A DNA stretch of 64,000 nucleotides. It comes from Streptomyces olivochromogenes. Its GTDB lineage: Bacteria; Actinomycetota; Actinomycetes; Streptomycetales; Streptomycetaceae. The stretch is from positions 1 to 64,000 of the forward strand of contig NZ_JADDRL010000011.1 of NCBI RefSeq assembly GCF_021538895.1, given 5' to 3'. Below, piece after piece: positions 40,579 through 49,636 of the stretch (position 1 is the stretch's first letter; each line of letters starts with the position of its first letter). The notes beneath the pieces are model-generated. The model saw only the letters and a program-made list of their open reading frames with translations, had not been told where the DNA came from and made no database searches. The position numbers and the translations under genes were made by a program.

Positions 40579-42213
40579 CTACTCCTCGGCCCAGACCGGA
40601 ACCAACCGGTCACGCAGGGGCACTCGCCGTCCACTCCCGACAGGCAGCGCAACCAGGGCCGTCAGCGTCCTCGCGACGTATGACCGACGCTCAGCCAGTG
40701 TGATTCCGTCCCTGTCCCACTCCTCGGCCATATCCACGGGCTCGCCCTGGTCCACGAGCATCTTGCGCTGCCACGCGTTGCGCTCCCTCTTTAGCCGCTG
40801 CTCCTCGGCCTCGTACTCGGCGAGATCGGAGTAGTACCGTTCGGCGCTGATCTTCCGATCACGGCGGGCCTTCTTGAGGTCGGAGAGGTCCTCACGGACC
40901 AACGCCAGTTCGGCCTCCTTCGGCCACACCTCCGGCGCCTTGACGGCTTGCCGCTGGCTGGCTTCTTCCTCGTACCTCGCGATCACCAGTTTGCGGATTA
41001 GTTCGTCTGTCTCTGGCCCGGGGAGCTTGACCCCGCCGCATCCCCTGCCCGTGGTCTTCGCCGGGCAGACGTAATAGAAGTAGCCTTCCGGCTTGCCCCG
41101 GCTCGGCGCAGCCTTCATCGCGCGCAGCAACGAGCCGCAGCCCTCCTTGCCGCAGCGAAGGGTGCCGCTGGCAAGGTAGACGCGTGTGTTGTGGCTGCCC
41201 CCACGCATCGGACCGTCGCCGATGATCTCTTGGATAGCCTCCCACTCGGCCACCTCCAAGATCGGCGTCCACTGGCCCTTGACCGGCTCGCCCTGGTCAT
41301 CGTGCGCGGTCGTCAGATGCCTGATTTCTCGGCCTGACTCCGGATCGAACTCGATCACGACGTGAGATCGATAGCCGCACAGCCGCGGATTCCGCATCAT
41401 GTCCCTGAGACCGATCCACGTCCACGGGTTGCCCTTGGACGTGGTGATCCCCTGGCGGTTCCAGTCGGCTACGATCGCGTGCCACTCAACGCCCAGGATG
41501 ATGCGCTTCACCGCTTCCCGGATGTGCTGAGCCTCGCGCGGGTTCAGGGTGCGCTTGTCCTCATCCCACCCGAACGGGCGAGTGCCGCCTACTGGTATGC
41601 CCCGGTCCCGCCTCGCCTTGTGGTTGCGGCGCACTCGGCGGGCCGTGTCGGCGGACTGCTTGTTGGCCATGGCGACCACTACGCGGGCCATGGCTCGCCC
41701 GTTGTCGGTCAGCAGGTCCAAGGTGCCTGTGATGTCGATGATCGGCCGGTGGTAGTGCTCCACGGTCTCGATCGCGTCTTCGAGGTGCCGGGGGTCGCGG
41801 GTCAGACGGTCGATGTCGTAAACGATCAGGCCGTCGATGCGCTCGCCATTTGGGGCCTTCGCCTGCTTCAGGTCCTCCAACGCGCCCTCGTACACGGGCC
41901 GTACGACGCGATACCCGATGCTGCCGTCCGGCAGGCGCACGCGCCGGCGCTTCCATGCCGAGGTGTCCGGCTCCATGTACGTGTACACGTACCGTCCGCC
42001 TCGGCTCTCGACGAACTGACGGCCGTCCCTCTCCTGCTCCTCGGTGCTCTTGATGTCCCTGCCGGTCATGAACCTGGGGCCGGAACGCCCTTCTAAGCTG
42101 TCGTCAGAAGCAAGTTCGCCCTCAGCTTCCTCGGTCGACAGACGGGCCAGCCCTGCCCAGTTCTGGCCTTCGAGGTTTCCCCAGTGCGCTCGCTGTACCA
42201 AGTCGTCAGACAT
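40579..42213 (-). CDS. int: Large serine integrase
   Basis: 544 residues. The resolvase-type catalytic domain has Ser26 in ARLSTEEAEG, then YDIDRLTRDPRHLED and GTLDLLTDNGRAM. The recombinase domain follows (GGTRPFGWDEDKRTL). A zinc ribbon (LRCGKEGCGSLL ... CPAKTTGRGCGG) precedes a long coiled coil (about 440-505) and a basic C-terminus. Such enzymes join attP to attB through a 2-bp centre without other sequence match. The ATG at 42213 lies seven bases from the attP arm, with no good ribosome site. Integration moves its upstream DNA to the other end of the element. Confidence 0.93.
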   Translation of the reverse strand: MSDDLVQRAHWGNLEGQNWAGLARLSTEEAEGELASDDSLEGRSGPRFMTGRDIKSTEEQERDGRQFVESRGGRYVYTYMEPDTSAWKRRRVRLPDGSIGYRVVRPVYEGALEDLKQAKAPNGERIDGLIVYDIDRLTRDPRHLEDAIETVEHYHRPIIDITGTLDLLTDNGRAMARVVVAMANKQSADTARRVRRNHKARRDRGIPVGGTRPFGWDEDKRTLNPREAQHIREAVKRIILGVEWHAIVADWNRQGITTSKGNPWTWIGLRDMMRNPRLCGYRSHVVIEFDPESGREIRHLTTAHDDQGEPVKGQWTPILEVAEWEAIQEIIGDGPMRGGSHNTRVYLASGTLRCGKEGCGSLLRAMKAAPSRGKPEGYFYYVCPAKTTGRGCGGVKLPGPETDELIRKLVIARYEEEASQRQAVKAPEVWPKEAELALVREDLSDLKKARRDRKISAERYYSDLAEYEAEEQRLKRERNAWQRKMLVDQGEPVDMAEEWDRDGITLAERRSYVARTLTALVALPVGSGRRVPLRDRLVPVWAEE

Positions 42214-42219
42214 ACAAAG

Positions 42220-42258
42220 AGGTTACGTTCGCAGGGGTGCTGTGCGCTGCACCAGGAG
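42220..42258 (+). other. attR (right junction of the integrated element)
   Basis: AGGTTACGTTC (42220-42230) is the exact inverse of the arm at attL. The core GCGC is at 42244-42247 and the host arm CCAGGAG at 42252-42258. Confidence 0.85.
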
Positions 42259-42516
42259 ATACCCGAGGACAAACTCTCCCGCGTCTCGGCCTACGACTGG
42301 TTCGGCTCCGTCGCCCTGCTGCCCCTCGCGATGGCGCTGGCGGGCCCCGCCGAGCAGGCGTTCGGCCGCACGGCCTCGCTGTGGGGCTGCTCGGGGCTGG
42401 TCGTACTGGTCACGGCGTCGGTGCTGACCGTGCCGGACGTACGGAATCTGACCCTGCGCACCAAGCACGCCACGGACAGCCGCGGGGCCGCCCGCGCCGA
42501 CGCCCGGGTCGAGTAG
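42244..42516 (+). pseudogene. MFS exporter, C-terminal part
   Basis: Reads ALHQEIPEDKLSRVSAYDWF then SVALLPLAMALAGPAEQAFG and two more hydrophobic stretches to a TAG at 42516. It completes the exporter whose first 308 codons are at 16345-17269; GCG (Ala) is the shared codon. It has no start of its own. Confidence 0.88.
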
Positions 42517-42582
42517 CGGACGGTCGAGAGGCGGGGGGTCGAGCAGCGGGCGTCGGCCGCGCGTCGGGGTCCGTCGGCGGGG

Positions 42583-42762
42583 TCAGGCCGCCTCGATGAT
42601 CTCGTCCCGTACCGCCTCGGCCCACTCGACCACCAGCAGCTCGTACTCCGCGCGGTCCTGGGCCGAGAGGTATCCGCCCGCACGCAGCCACAGGGCCCGG
42701 ATCTGCTCGTTCACCTGGGCAGCAGACCGCACGGAACCAGGGGTCGCGGATTCGGGGGACAT
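42583..42762 (-). CDS. Small acidic helical protein, unknown
   Basis: 59 residues from ATG 42762. Helical, with AAQVNEQIRALWLRAGG and YELLVVEWAEAVRDEI. TACCCT lies eight bases upstream with no ribosome site, so a leaderless start is possible. A longer form from 42792 is open but less likely. Convergent with the broken MFS gene. Confidence 0.6.
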   Translation of the reverse strand: MSPESATPGSVRSAAQVNEQIRALWLRAGGYLSAQDRAEYELLVVEWAEAVRDEIIEAA

Positions 42763-42848
42763 GCGGACAAGGGTAGGCGCAGGGGCTGACACTGCGCTAC
42801 CGGACCGCTACGCAGACCGTATGGGGTTGGTCACGGCTCCCGGCGCCG

Positions 42849-43724
42849 CTACTCCGCCACCTCGGCCGCGTGCGGGCTCAGCACGCCCGCCGTCACCAGT
42901 CCGATGATGACGACGCCGAGCGCGACGCGGTACCAGACGAACGGCATGAAGCTCTTGTTGGAGATCCACTTCATGAACCAGGCGATGACCGCGTACCCGG
43001 ACACGAAGGCGATCACCGTGGCGAAGAGCGTCGGGCCCCACGACACGTCGTCGCTCTCCATCGCGTCCTTCAACTCGAAGAGCCCGGAGGCGAGTACGGC
43101 CGGAATGGCGAGCAGGAAGGAGTACCGGGCGGCCGCCTCGCGCCGGTAGCCCATGAACAGGCCGCCGCTGATCGTGGCGCCGGAGCGGGAGACGCCCGGG
43201 ATGAGGGCGCAGGCCTGGCAGAGGCCGTAGATCAGGCCGTCCTTGACGCGCAGGTTCTCCAGGGTCTTGCGCTGCTTGGGCGCCCGGTGCCGGCCGCCCG
43301 TCTCGTCGCGCGCCGCCAGCCGGTCGGCGATGCCGATGACGATGCCGACGACGATCAGCATCGTCGCGGTGACCCTGAGATCCCGGAACGGCCCCTCGAT
43401 CTGGTCCTTGAGCGTCACGCCCAGCACACCGATCGGGATGGAGCCGACGATCACCAGCCAGCCCATCTGGGCGTCGTGGTCGCCGCGCATCGACTTGTCG
43501 ACCAGGGACCGCGTCCAGGCCGCGATGATCCGGCCGATGTCCTTGCGGAAGTAGATCAGCACCGCGGCCTCGGTTCCGATCTGCGTGATCGCCGTGAAGG
43601 CCGCGCCGGGGTCCTCCCAGCCCGAGAAGGCCGCGGTCAGCCGCAGATGCGCGCTGGAGGAGACCGGGAGGAACTCGGTCAGCCCCTGGACGAGTCCGAG
43701 GACGAGGGATTCAAACCAAGACAT
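42849..43724 (-). CDS. uppP: Undecaprenyl-diphosphatase
   Basis: 291 residues, full length for the BacA/UppP family. LTEFLPVSSSAHL is the first catalytic motif and IPGVSRSGATI the second; eight or so membrane spans. It removes a phosphate from undecaprenyl diphosphate outside the membrane so the carrier can be reused for peptidoglycan, and can give bacitracin resistance. Confidence 0.95.
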   Translation of the reverse strand: MSWFESLVLGLVQGLTEFLPVSSSAHLRLTAAFSGWEDPGAAFTAITQIGTEAAVLIYFRKDIGRIIAAWTRSLVDKSMRGDHDAQMGWLVIVGSIPIGVLGVTLKDQIEGPFRDLRVTATMLIVVGIVIGIADRLAARDETGGRHRAPKQRKTLENLRVKDGLIYGLCQACALIPGVSRSGATISGGLFMGYRREAAARYSFLLAIPAVLASGLFELKDAMESDDVSWGPTLFATVIAFVSGYAVIAWFMKWISNKSFMPFVWYRVALGVVIIGLVTAGVLSPHAAEVAE

Positions 43725-43919
43725 GGAGGTACGGCGTCCAGTTGCTGATCGGGGAAGGGGCGGGTCGAACGACGAACGGACGTGCGATGATCATGAATAT
43801 GGTGATCATTCGTGTCCCCGGGCAGCGTAGCGCCCCGCTGTGACGGGCCGGACACAGGGGTTCACCGGTCGCCCACGGCCGCGGAGTTGACGGGAGCGCT
43901 CACCCCGTCGCGTTCACCG

Positions 43920-44390
43920 TCAGGCCGCCGTCGGCCCCGCCACCGTCCAGCCCGGCGCCTGCGGGTGGGCCGAGACGTCCTCGTGGCGCACCTCGTCGCC
44001 GCAGACCGAGCAGGTGACGACGGGGAGCAGTTCGTTGCCGCAGATGTGCTCGATCACCATGGGGCGGTCGTCGTCCTTGCGCAGATGGCGGTCGCCCCAC
44101 GCCATGAGGGTCATCAGGACCGGCTCCAGTTCGAGCCCCGCGCGCGTGGGCCGGTACTCGAAGCGCTGCGGCCGCTCGCTGTAGGCGCACCTGGTCAGGA
44201 TCCCGGCGTCCACGAGCCGGCGCAGCCGGGTGGCCAGGATGTCGCGCGGCGCGCCGATGTTGCGGACCAGCTGGTCGAAGCGGCCGTTGCCCAGGCACAC
44301 CTCCCGCAGCACGAGGAGGGAGTACTTCTCGCCGACGAGGGCGAGGGCGTCGGCGATGGAGCAGGGGCGCGGATCCTTCGTGGCGGCCAT
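43920..44390 (-). CDS. HxlR-family transcriptional regulator
   Basis: 156 residues from ATG 44390 (MAATKDPRPCSIADAL). The winged helix has LVGEKYSLLVLREVCLGNGR and DILATRLRRLVDAGILTR. A C-terminal CSVCGDEV could be a small metal or redox site. It is divergent from the thiolase gene and probably controls it through the repeats at 44412-44460. Confidence 0.85.
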   Translation of the reverse strand: MAATKDPRPCSIADALALVGEKYSLLVLREVCLGNGRFDQLVRNIGAPRDILATRLRRLVDAGILTRCAYSERPQRFEYRPTRAGLELEPVLMTLMAWGDRHLRKDDDRPMVIEHICGNELLPVVTCSVCGDEVRHEDVSAHPQAPGWTVAGPTAA

Positions 44391-44411
44391 GGCGCCCAGT
44401 CTAGGGGAGGG

Positions 44412-44460
44412 TTTGATTTTCCAACTCATCGAGTTATGGTGAGTTTGAATTTCCTACTCA
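44412..44460. promoter_or_regulatory. Two 17-bp direct repeats between HxlR and thiolase genes
   Basis: TTTGATTTTCCAACTCA (44412-44428) and TTTGAATTTCCTACTCA (44444-44460) match at 15 of 17 bases, 32 bases (three helix turns) apart. They are AT-rich in a GC-rich region and are likely operators for the HxlR protein. Confidence 0.6.
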
Positions 44461-44507
44461 CCGGTAATCGCGCCGGTCACCGCCCGGCGGCCAAGGAGGC
44501 CCGCACC

Positions 44508-45677
44508 ATGCGTGACGCAGTCATCGTCGAAGCCGTACGCACCCCCATAGGCAAGGGCAAGCCGAACGGCTCCCTCGCACACGTCCACCCCGTGGAGCTC
44601 CTCGCCCACACCCTGCGCACCCTCGTCGAGCGCTCCGGCGTCGACCCGGCGCTGATCGACGACGTCATCGGCGGCACCGTCGACCAGGTCGGCGAGCAGG
44701 CCATGAACACCACCCGCTACGCCGTCCTGTCGGCGGGCTTCCCCGAGACCGTCCCGGCGACCACGGTGGACCGCCAGTGCGGCTCCTCCCAGCAGGCCGT
44801 GCACTTCGCCGCCCAGGGCGTCATCTCGGGGGCGTACGACCTGGTCGTCGCCTGCGGTGTGGAGTCGATGAGCCGGGTGCCGATGTGGTCGAACGTGCCG
44901 CCCGGCAAGGACCCCTTCGGCCCCGGAGTGGCCGAGCGCTACCCCGAGGGCCTCGTCCCGCAGGGCATCAGCGCCGAACTGATCGCCGCGAAGTGGTCCA
45001 TCACGCGCGAGCAGATGGACGCCTTCGCCGTCTCCTCGCACCACAGGGCTGCCGCCGCCTGGGACGCGGGGCTGTTCGACGCCGAGGTGGCGCCCCTGGA
45101 CGGCGTGGCGCGCGACGAGTGCGTACGGCCCGGCAGCACCCCCGAGATCCTCGGCGGCCTCAAGCCGGCCTACTACGACCCCGGCTTCGCCGAGCGCTTC
45201 CCGCAGATCGAGTGGAACGTCACCGCGGGCAACGCCAGCCCGATCAACGACGGCGCCTCCGCCGTGCTGATCACCTCCAGCGAGACCGCGGCCCGCCTCG
45301 GCCTGCGCCCGCTGGCCCGGCTGCACAGCTTCGCCGTCACCGGCTCGGACCCGCTGCTCATGCTCACCGGCGTGATCCCGGCGACCGAGAAGGTGCTGCG
45401 CCGGGCCGGCCTGAACATCGGCGACATCGACCTGTTCGAGGTCAACGAGGCGTTCTCCAGCGTGGTCCTGGCCTGGCAGCAGGAGACCGGCGCCGACCTC
45501 GCCAAGGTCAACGTGCACGGGGGCGCGATCGCCCTCGGTCACCCGCTCGGCGCGAGCGGCACCCGGCTGACCACCACCCTGGTGCACGCCCTGCGCGAGC
45601 GCGGCGCCCGCTACGCCCTGCAGACGATGTGCGAGGCGGGCGGACTCGCCAACGCCATGATCCTCGAAAACGTGTGA
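44508..45677 (+). CDS. Thiolase (acetyl-CoA acyltransferase)
   Basis: 389 residues from ATG 44508 with AAGGAGG upstream. Catalytic Cys91 in DRQCGSSQQAVH, His345 in GHPLGASG and Cys375 in MCEAGG. It cleaves or forms 3-ketoacyl-CoA. The size and GGTVDQVGEQA context fit the degradative FadA-like group. Substrate chain length is not clear. Likely regulated by the divergent HxlR protein. Confidence 0.92.
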   Translation: MRDAVIVEAVRTPIGKGKPNGSLAHVHPVELLAHTLRTLVERSGVDPALIDDVIGGTVDQVGEQAMNTTRYAVLSAGFPETVPATTVDRQCGSSQQAVHFAAQGVISGAYDLVVACGVESMSRVPMWSNVPPGKDPFGPGVAERYPEGLVPQGISAELIAAKWSITREQMDAFAVSSHHRAAAAWDAGLFDAEVAPLDGVARDECVRPGSTPEILGGLKPAYYDPGFAERFPQIEWNVTAGNASPINDGASAVLITSSETAARLGLRPLARLHSFAVTGSDPLLMLTGVIPATEKVLRRAGLNIGDIDLFEVNEAFSSVVLAWQQETGADLAKVNVHGGAIALGHPLGASGTRLTTTLVHALRERGARYALQTMCEAGGLANAMILENV

Positions 45678-45684
45678 CGGAACG

Positions 45685-46467
45685 TCAGCTCGCGCGCAGG
45701 TGGTGGCGCTTGCGCCAGGCCACCACCGCGCCCACCACGGTCGGTAGGGCGATGCACGCCATCGCGATCAGGAAGGCCGGCGAGGTCGGCGACGAGGCGC
45801 GGGCGCCCGCGACCGCGTAGGCGGCGGTGTTCGGTACCGAGCCGAGCGCCGTCGCCAGCAGGAACGGCGACCAGCCCATGCGGGACACGGCGGCGCAGTA
45901 GTTCGCGGCCCAGAACGGCACGCCCGGGAACAGCCGCGCCGCCATCATCGAGCGGAAGCCGTGCCGGCTGAGCTGGCCGTCGGCCGCCTTCAGCCAGCGG
46001 CCGCGCAGCAGCGGTCGCAGCGCCTCCTGGCCGAGCATCCGGCCGAGCCCGAAGGCGGCCGCGCCGCCCAGCACGGTGCCCGCGAGCGAGGCGCCCAGTC
46101 CCAGCTGGGAGCCGAACAGCGCGCCCGCCGCCAGGTTCAGCAGGGGCCGCGGCACGAACGCCACCGTGCACACCCCGTACAGCATCACGAACGCGGCCAC
46201 CGCCGCGCTCCCGCCGAACTGGGGCGGCCACCCGTGGGTGATCAGCTTCTGCGGCTCGAACAGCAGCACCGAGGAGGCGGCGGCCGCGAGCAGCACGACG
46301 AGCAGGGACAGCCGCGACCAGGGCGACAGCAGCACGCGCGTGCAGCGCGCCGCGAGAGTCGCGCGCGGCACGGGCGCCGCCGTGGCGACGGCGGCGGTGA
46401 GCTCCGTGACGGCGGCCCGGGGACAGGCCGTCGCGGTGCCCCCAGAGCGGTTGGTGGCATCGAGCAT
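45685..46467 (-). CDS. TVP38/TMEM64-family membrane protein
   Basis: 260 residues with five or six spans. The family signature is visible: FVPRPLLNLAAGALFGSQLG, GGAAAFGLGRMLG, and MMAARLFPGVPFWAANY. DedA-superfamily members move or flip lipid carriers or support membrane potential; the specific role is unknown. It converges on the thiolase gene with seven bases between. Confidence 0.85.
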   Translation of the reverse strand: MLDATNRSGGTATACPRAAVTELTAAVATAAPVPRATLAARCTRVLLSPWSRLSLLVVLLAAAASSVLLFEPQKLITHGWPPQFGGSAAVAAFVMLYGVCTVAFVPRPLLNLAAGALFGSQLGLGASLAGTVLGGAAAFGLGRMLGQEALRPLLRGRWLKAADGQLSRHGFRSMMAARLFPGVPFWAANYCAAVSRMGWSPFLLATALGSVPNTAAYAVAGARASSPTSPAFLIAMACIALPTVVGAVVAWRKRHHLRAS

Positions 46468-46516
46468 CCGGTGACACTAACCGACGAAGATGTCTGATCG
46501 CCGTATGGTTCGTCTC

Positions 46517-47239
46517 ATGACCGTCACAGGTGCGGGCCCGGTGGACGTGCCCCACAGCGCCCTCGCCGACACGCTGCTGGAGCGGCTCACCGGCGCGTAC
46601 TCCGCGGCCGCCGACCCGGAACGCGCCGCGGCCATGCGGGCGTACATGAAGGACGTGGCCCCCTTCCTCGGGATCCCCACCCCGGACCGCCGTGCGCTGT
46701 CCCGCGCGGTGCTGGCGGGCACCCCGCGCCCCGACGAGAGCGACTGCACCGCGCTCGCGCTGCGCTGCTGGGAGCTGCCCGAGCGCGAGTACCACTACTT
46801 CGCCGTCGACTACCTGCGCCGGCACGCGGCCCGCTGCTCGTCCGGCTTCCTGCCCGTGGCCCGCCACCTCGTCACCACCGTCCCCTGGTGGGACACGGTC
46901 GACCTGCTCGCCGCGCACCTCGTCGGCGCCCTCGTCGCCGCCGACCCCGAGCTGGTCGCCGACATGGACCGGTGGATCGCGGACGACGACCTGTGGGTCG
47001 CCCGCACCGCCCTGCTCCACCAGCTGCGTCACAAGGAGCGGACCGACGCCGACCGGCTCTTCGCCTACTGCCTGCTCCAGTCCGGCCACCCCGACTTCTT
47101 CATCCGCAAGGCCATCGGCTGGTGCCTGCGCGAGTACGCCAAGACCGACCCGGAGGCCGTCCGGGACTTCCTGGCGCGCGAGCGGGGCCGGTTCGCGCCG
47201 CTCACGGTCCGCGAGGCCCTGAAGAACATCGGGGTCTGA
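46517..47239 (+). CDS. AlkD-like DNA alkylation repair protein
   Basis: 240 residues of HEAT-like helices. VPWWDTVDLLAAHLVG carries the Trp/Asp pair typical of AlkD, and HPDFFIRKAIGWCLREYAKTDP the basic DNA-binding helix. AlkD removes cationic alkyl purines such as N7- and N3-alkyl adducts without base flipping. TATGGT ends seven bases before ATG 46517, so the message is probably leaderless. Confidence 0.88.
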   Translation: MTVTGAGPVDVPHSALADTLLERLTGAYSAAADPERAAAMRAYMKDVAPFLGIPTPDRRALSRAVLAGTPRPDESDCTALALRCWELPEREYHYFAVDYLRRHAARCSSGFLPVARHLVTTVPWWDTVDLLAAHLVGALVAADPELVADMDRWIADDDLWVARTALLHQLRHKERTDADRLFAYCLLQSGHPDFFIRKAIGWCLREYAKTDPEAVRDFLARERGRFAPLTVREALKNIGV

Positions 47240-47372
47240 CCCCGCGCATCGCGGCGGCCATCCGGGGCGAGGGCGCGCCGCCGGGCTGCGCGGAGCTGCG
47301 AAAAACCATTCGACGGGGGGCCGGGCGTCGGCGATGATCGGCGTCATGTTCCGGTACGCCTTCGTCCTCGCA

Positions 47373-47392
47373 GCATCCGCGGTCGCGGATGC
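47373..47392. promoter_or_regulatory. Perfect inverted repeat upstream of the EF-Tu gene
   Basis: GCATCCGCG, two bases, CGCGGATGC. It lies about 150 bases before the tuf-like start, inside a 300-base gap (47240-47539) with no clear gene. It could be an operator or a structured leader element. Confidence 0.45.
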
Positions 47393-47539
47393 TCCGAAGG
47401 CTGCCGTGCCGATCTTCCTGGCCGCCGTCGACGGCGCCCGAAGCTGACCCTCTCCGGAACGTCCGGCGGACCCCGCAGGGGGAGGGTCGGCGAGTCCTTG
47501 GGGTCCCCGTCACCACTTACGAGGCTTCGAGGTAGAGCC

Positions 47540-48709
47540 ATGCCCAAGACGGCATACGTCCGCACCAAGCCGCACCTGAACATCGGCACGATGGGTCACG
47601 TCGACCACGGCAAGACCACCCTGACCGCCGCCATCACCAAGGTCCTCGCCGAGCGCGGCACCGGCACGTTCGTGCCGTTCGACCGCATCGACCGCGCCCC
47701 GGAGGAGGCCGCCCGCGGCATCACGATCAACATCGCGCACGTCGAGTACGAGACCGACACCCGGCACTACGCGCACGTGGACATGCCGGGCCACGCCGAC
47801 TACGTCAAGAACATGGTCACCGGCGCCGCGCAGCTCGACGGGGCGATCCTCGTCGTCTCCGCGCTCGACGGGATCATGCCGCAGACCGCCGAACACGTGC
47901 TGCTCGCCCGGCAGGTGGGCGTCGACCACATCGTGGTGGCGCTCAACAAGGCCGACGCGGGCGACGAGGAGCTGACCGACCTGGTGGAGCTGGAGGTACG
48001 GGAGCTGCTCACCTCGCACGGCTACGGGGGCGACTCCGTGCCCGTCGTACGGGTCTCCGGGCTCAAGGCCCTGGAGGGCGACCCGCGTTGGACGGCGTCG
48101 ATCGAGGCGCTGCTCGACGCCGTGGACACCTATGTGCCCATGCCGGAGCGGTATCTGGACGCGCCGTTCCTGCTGCCCGTCGAGAACGTGCTCACCATCA
48201 CTGGGCGGGGCACGGTCGTCACCGGCGCGGTCGAGCGCGGGACCCTCCGGCTCGGGGACCGGGTCGACGTGCTCGGCGCCGGCCTGGAGAGCGTCGTCAC
48301 CGGCATCGAGACCTTCGGCAAGCCGATGGAGGAGGCGCAGGCCGGGGACAACGTGGCGCTGCTGCTGCGGGGCGTCGCGCGGGACACGGTGCGCCGCGGC
48401 CACGTGGTGGCCGCGCCGGGGAGCGTGGAGCCCCGCCGGCACTTCACGGCGCGGGTGTACGTGCTGTCGGGGCGCGAGGGCGGCCGTACGACACCGGTGT
48501 CGAGCGGTTACCGGCCGCAGTTCTACATCCGTACCGCGGACGTGGTCGGGGACGTCGACCTCGGTGAGGTGGCCGTCGCGCGGCCCGGGGACACGGTGAG
48601 CATGACCGTGGAGCTGGGGCGGGACGTGCCGTTGGAGCCGGGGCTCGGGTTCGCCATCCGTGAGGGCGGGCGGACGGTCGGTGCGGGGACGGTCACGTCC
48701 GTGGGCTGA
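47540..48709 (+). CDS. tuf3: Elongation factor Tu, divergent second copy
   Basis: 390 residues from ATG 47540. GTPase motifs: [22 protein letters not shown] and SGLKALEGD; effector loop RGITINIAH. The main EF-Tu has DCPGH, NK(C/V)D and SALKALEGD, so this copy has diverged at usually fixed positions. It matches the stringent-response-linked tuf3 of S. coelicolor and relatives in size and character. No fus or rps genes are next to it, which also rules out the main str-operon copy. Confidence 0.88.
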   Translation: MPKTAYVRTKPHLNIGTMGHVDHGKTTLTAAITKVLAERGTGTFVPFDRIDRAPEEAARGITINIAHVEYETDTRHYAHVDMPGHADYVKNMVTGAAQLDGAILVVSALDGIMPQTAEHVLLARQVGVDHIVVALNKADAGDEELTDLVELEVRELLTSHGYGGDSVPVVRVSGLKALEGDPRWTASIEALLDAVDTYVPMPERYLDAPFLLPVENVLTITGRGTVVTGAVERGTLRLGDRVDVLGAGLESVVTGIETFGKPMEEAQAGDNVALLLRGVARDTVRRGHVVAAPGSVEPRRHFTARVYVLSGREGGRTTPVSSGYRPQFYIRTADVVGDVDLGEVAVARPGDTVSMTVELGRDVPLEPGLGFAIREGGRTVGAGTVTSVG

Positions 48710-48790
48710 CCGTCGCACCAGGGGGAGCCGCGCGGCCGGTCACGCGGCTCCCCCGCACGCGATGTCACCGGTCACCGGCACAATGGGGAC

Positions 48791-49636
48791 GTGAGCGACC
48801 CGATACCCGTACTGCGCACCACCGACCACGGCACCGCCAAACTCATGCCCGACGTCGACCGTGAGCGGGCCTGGCTGCTCACGGTCGACGGGGCGCCGCA
48901 GTCTTACGTCGACCTGGACGAGCCGACGCATCTGGAATTCGAGTACACGCGCCGGCTCGGGTACGTGCTGGACACGGTCGGCGAGCCGGGGCGGCCGCTG
49001 GAGCTGGTGCACCTCGGCGGCGGCGCGCTCACGCTGCCCCGCTATCTCGCGGCGACCCGCCCCGGCTCCCGGCAGGACGTCGTCGAGGCCGACGGAAAAC
49101 TGCTGGAGCTGGTCGCCGAGCACCTGCCGCTGCCGCGGGGCGCCGGCATCGCGCTGCACCACGCGGACGCCCGCGCCTGGATCGAGGCCGCGCCGGACGA
49201 CTCGGCCGACGTACTGGTCGCCGATGTCTTCGGCGGCTCCCGGGTCCCCGCGCACCTCACCTCGCTCGCGTACGCCCGTGAGGCCGAGCGCGTCCTGCGG
49301 GCCGACGGTGTCTATCTGGCCAATCTCGCCGACGCGGCGCCCTTCGCCTTCCTCCGCTCCCAACTGGCGACCTTCGGGGCCGTGTTCGAGGAACTGGCGC
49401 TGATCGCCGAGCCGGGCGTGCTGCGCGGCCGCCGGTTCGGCAACGCGGTCCTCGTCGCCTCGCACCACCCCGTCGACACGGCGGCCCTGTCCCGGCGCGC
49501 CGCCTCCGACGCGTTCCCGGCCCGCGTCGAACACGGCACCGCGCTCAGGGAGTTCATCGGCGGCGCCCGGCCGGTGCGCGACGAGGACGCCGTGCCGTCG
49601 CCCGTGCCGCCCGACGGGGCGTTCGGCATCGGCTGA
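48791..49636 (+). CDS. Spermidine-synthase-like methyltransferase-fold protein
   Basis: 281 residues from GTG 48791. The Rossmann core has LELVHLGGGALTLPRYLAA, VVEADGKLLELV and ADVLVADVFGG, as in the soluble domain of actinobacterial spermidine-synthase-like proteins. No membrane part. Whether it makes polyamines is doubtful; the family is often only fold-related. Confidence 0.8.
   Translation: MSDPIPVLRTTDHGTAKLMPDVDRERAWLLTVDGAPQSYVDLDEPTHLEFEYTRRLGYVLDTVGEPGRPLELVHLGGGALTLPRYLAATRPGSRQDVVEADGKLLELVAEHLPLPRGAGIALHHADARAWIEAAPDDSADVLVADVFGGSRVPAHLTSLAYAREAERVLRADGVYLANLADAAPFAFLRSQLATFGAVFEELALIAEPGVLRGRRFGNAVLVASHHPVDTAALSRRAASDAFPARVEHGTALREFIGGARPVRDEDAVPSPVPPDGAFGIG

Larger units (their letters stand above)
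17266..42243. mobile_element. Integrated actinobacterial conjugative element with serine integrase and defence cargo
   Basis: About 24,978 bp inserted in an MFS gene. Both host fragments, both att junctions, the integrase gene beside the right end, and a pSAM2-like transfer/replication block (GntR repressor, SCO3933-like, FtsK/TraB, Spd-like, Rep) are visible. This class normally uses tyrosine integrases and tRNA sites, so a large serine integrase with a protein-gene target is less usual. The Rep gene appears frameshifted, so autonomous excision-replication may be impaired. Confidence 0.85.

Noticed and set aside
47346..47447. Short ORF ([20 protein letters not shown]...) before tuf3
   Set aside because: No ribosome site and it overlaps the dyad; could be a leader peptide but support is too weak.
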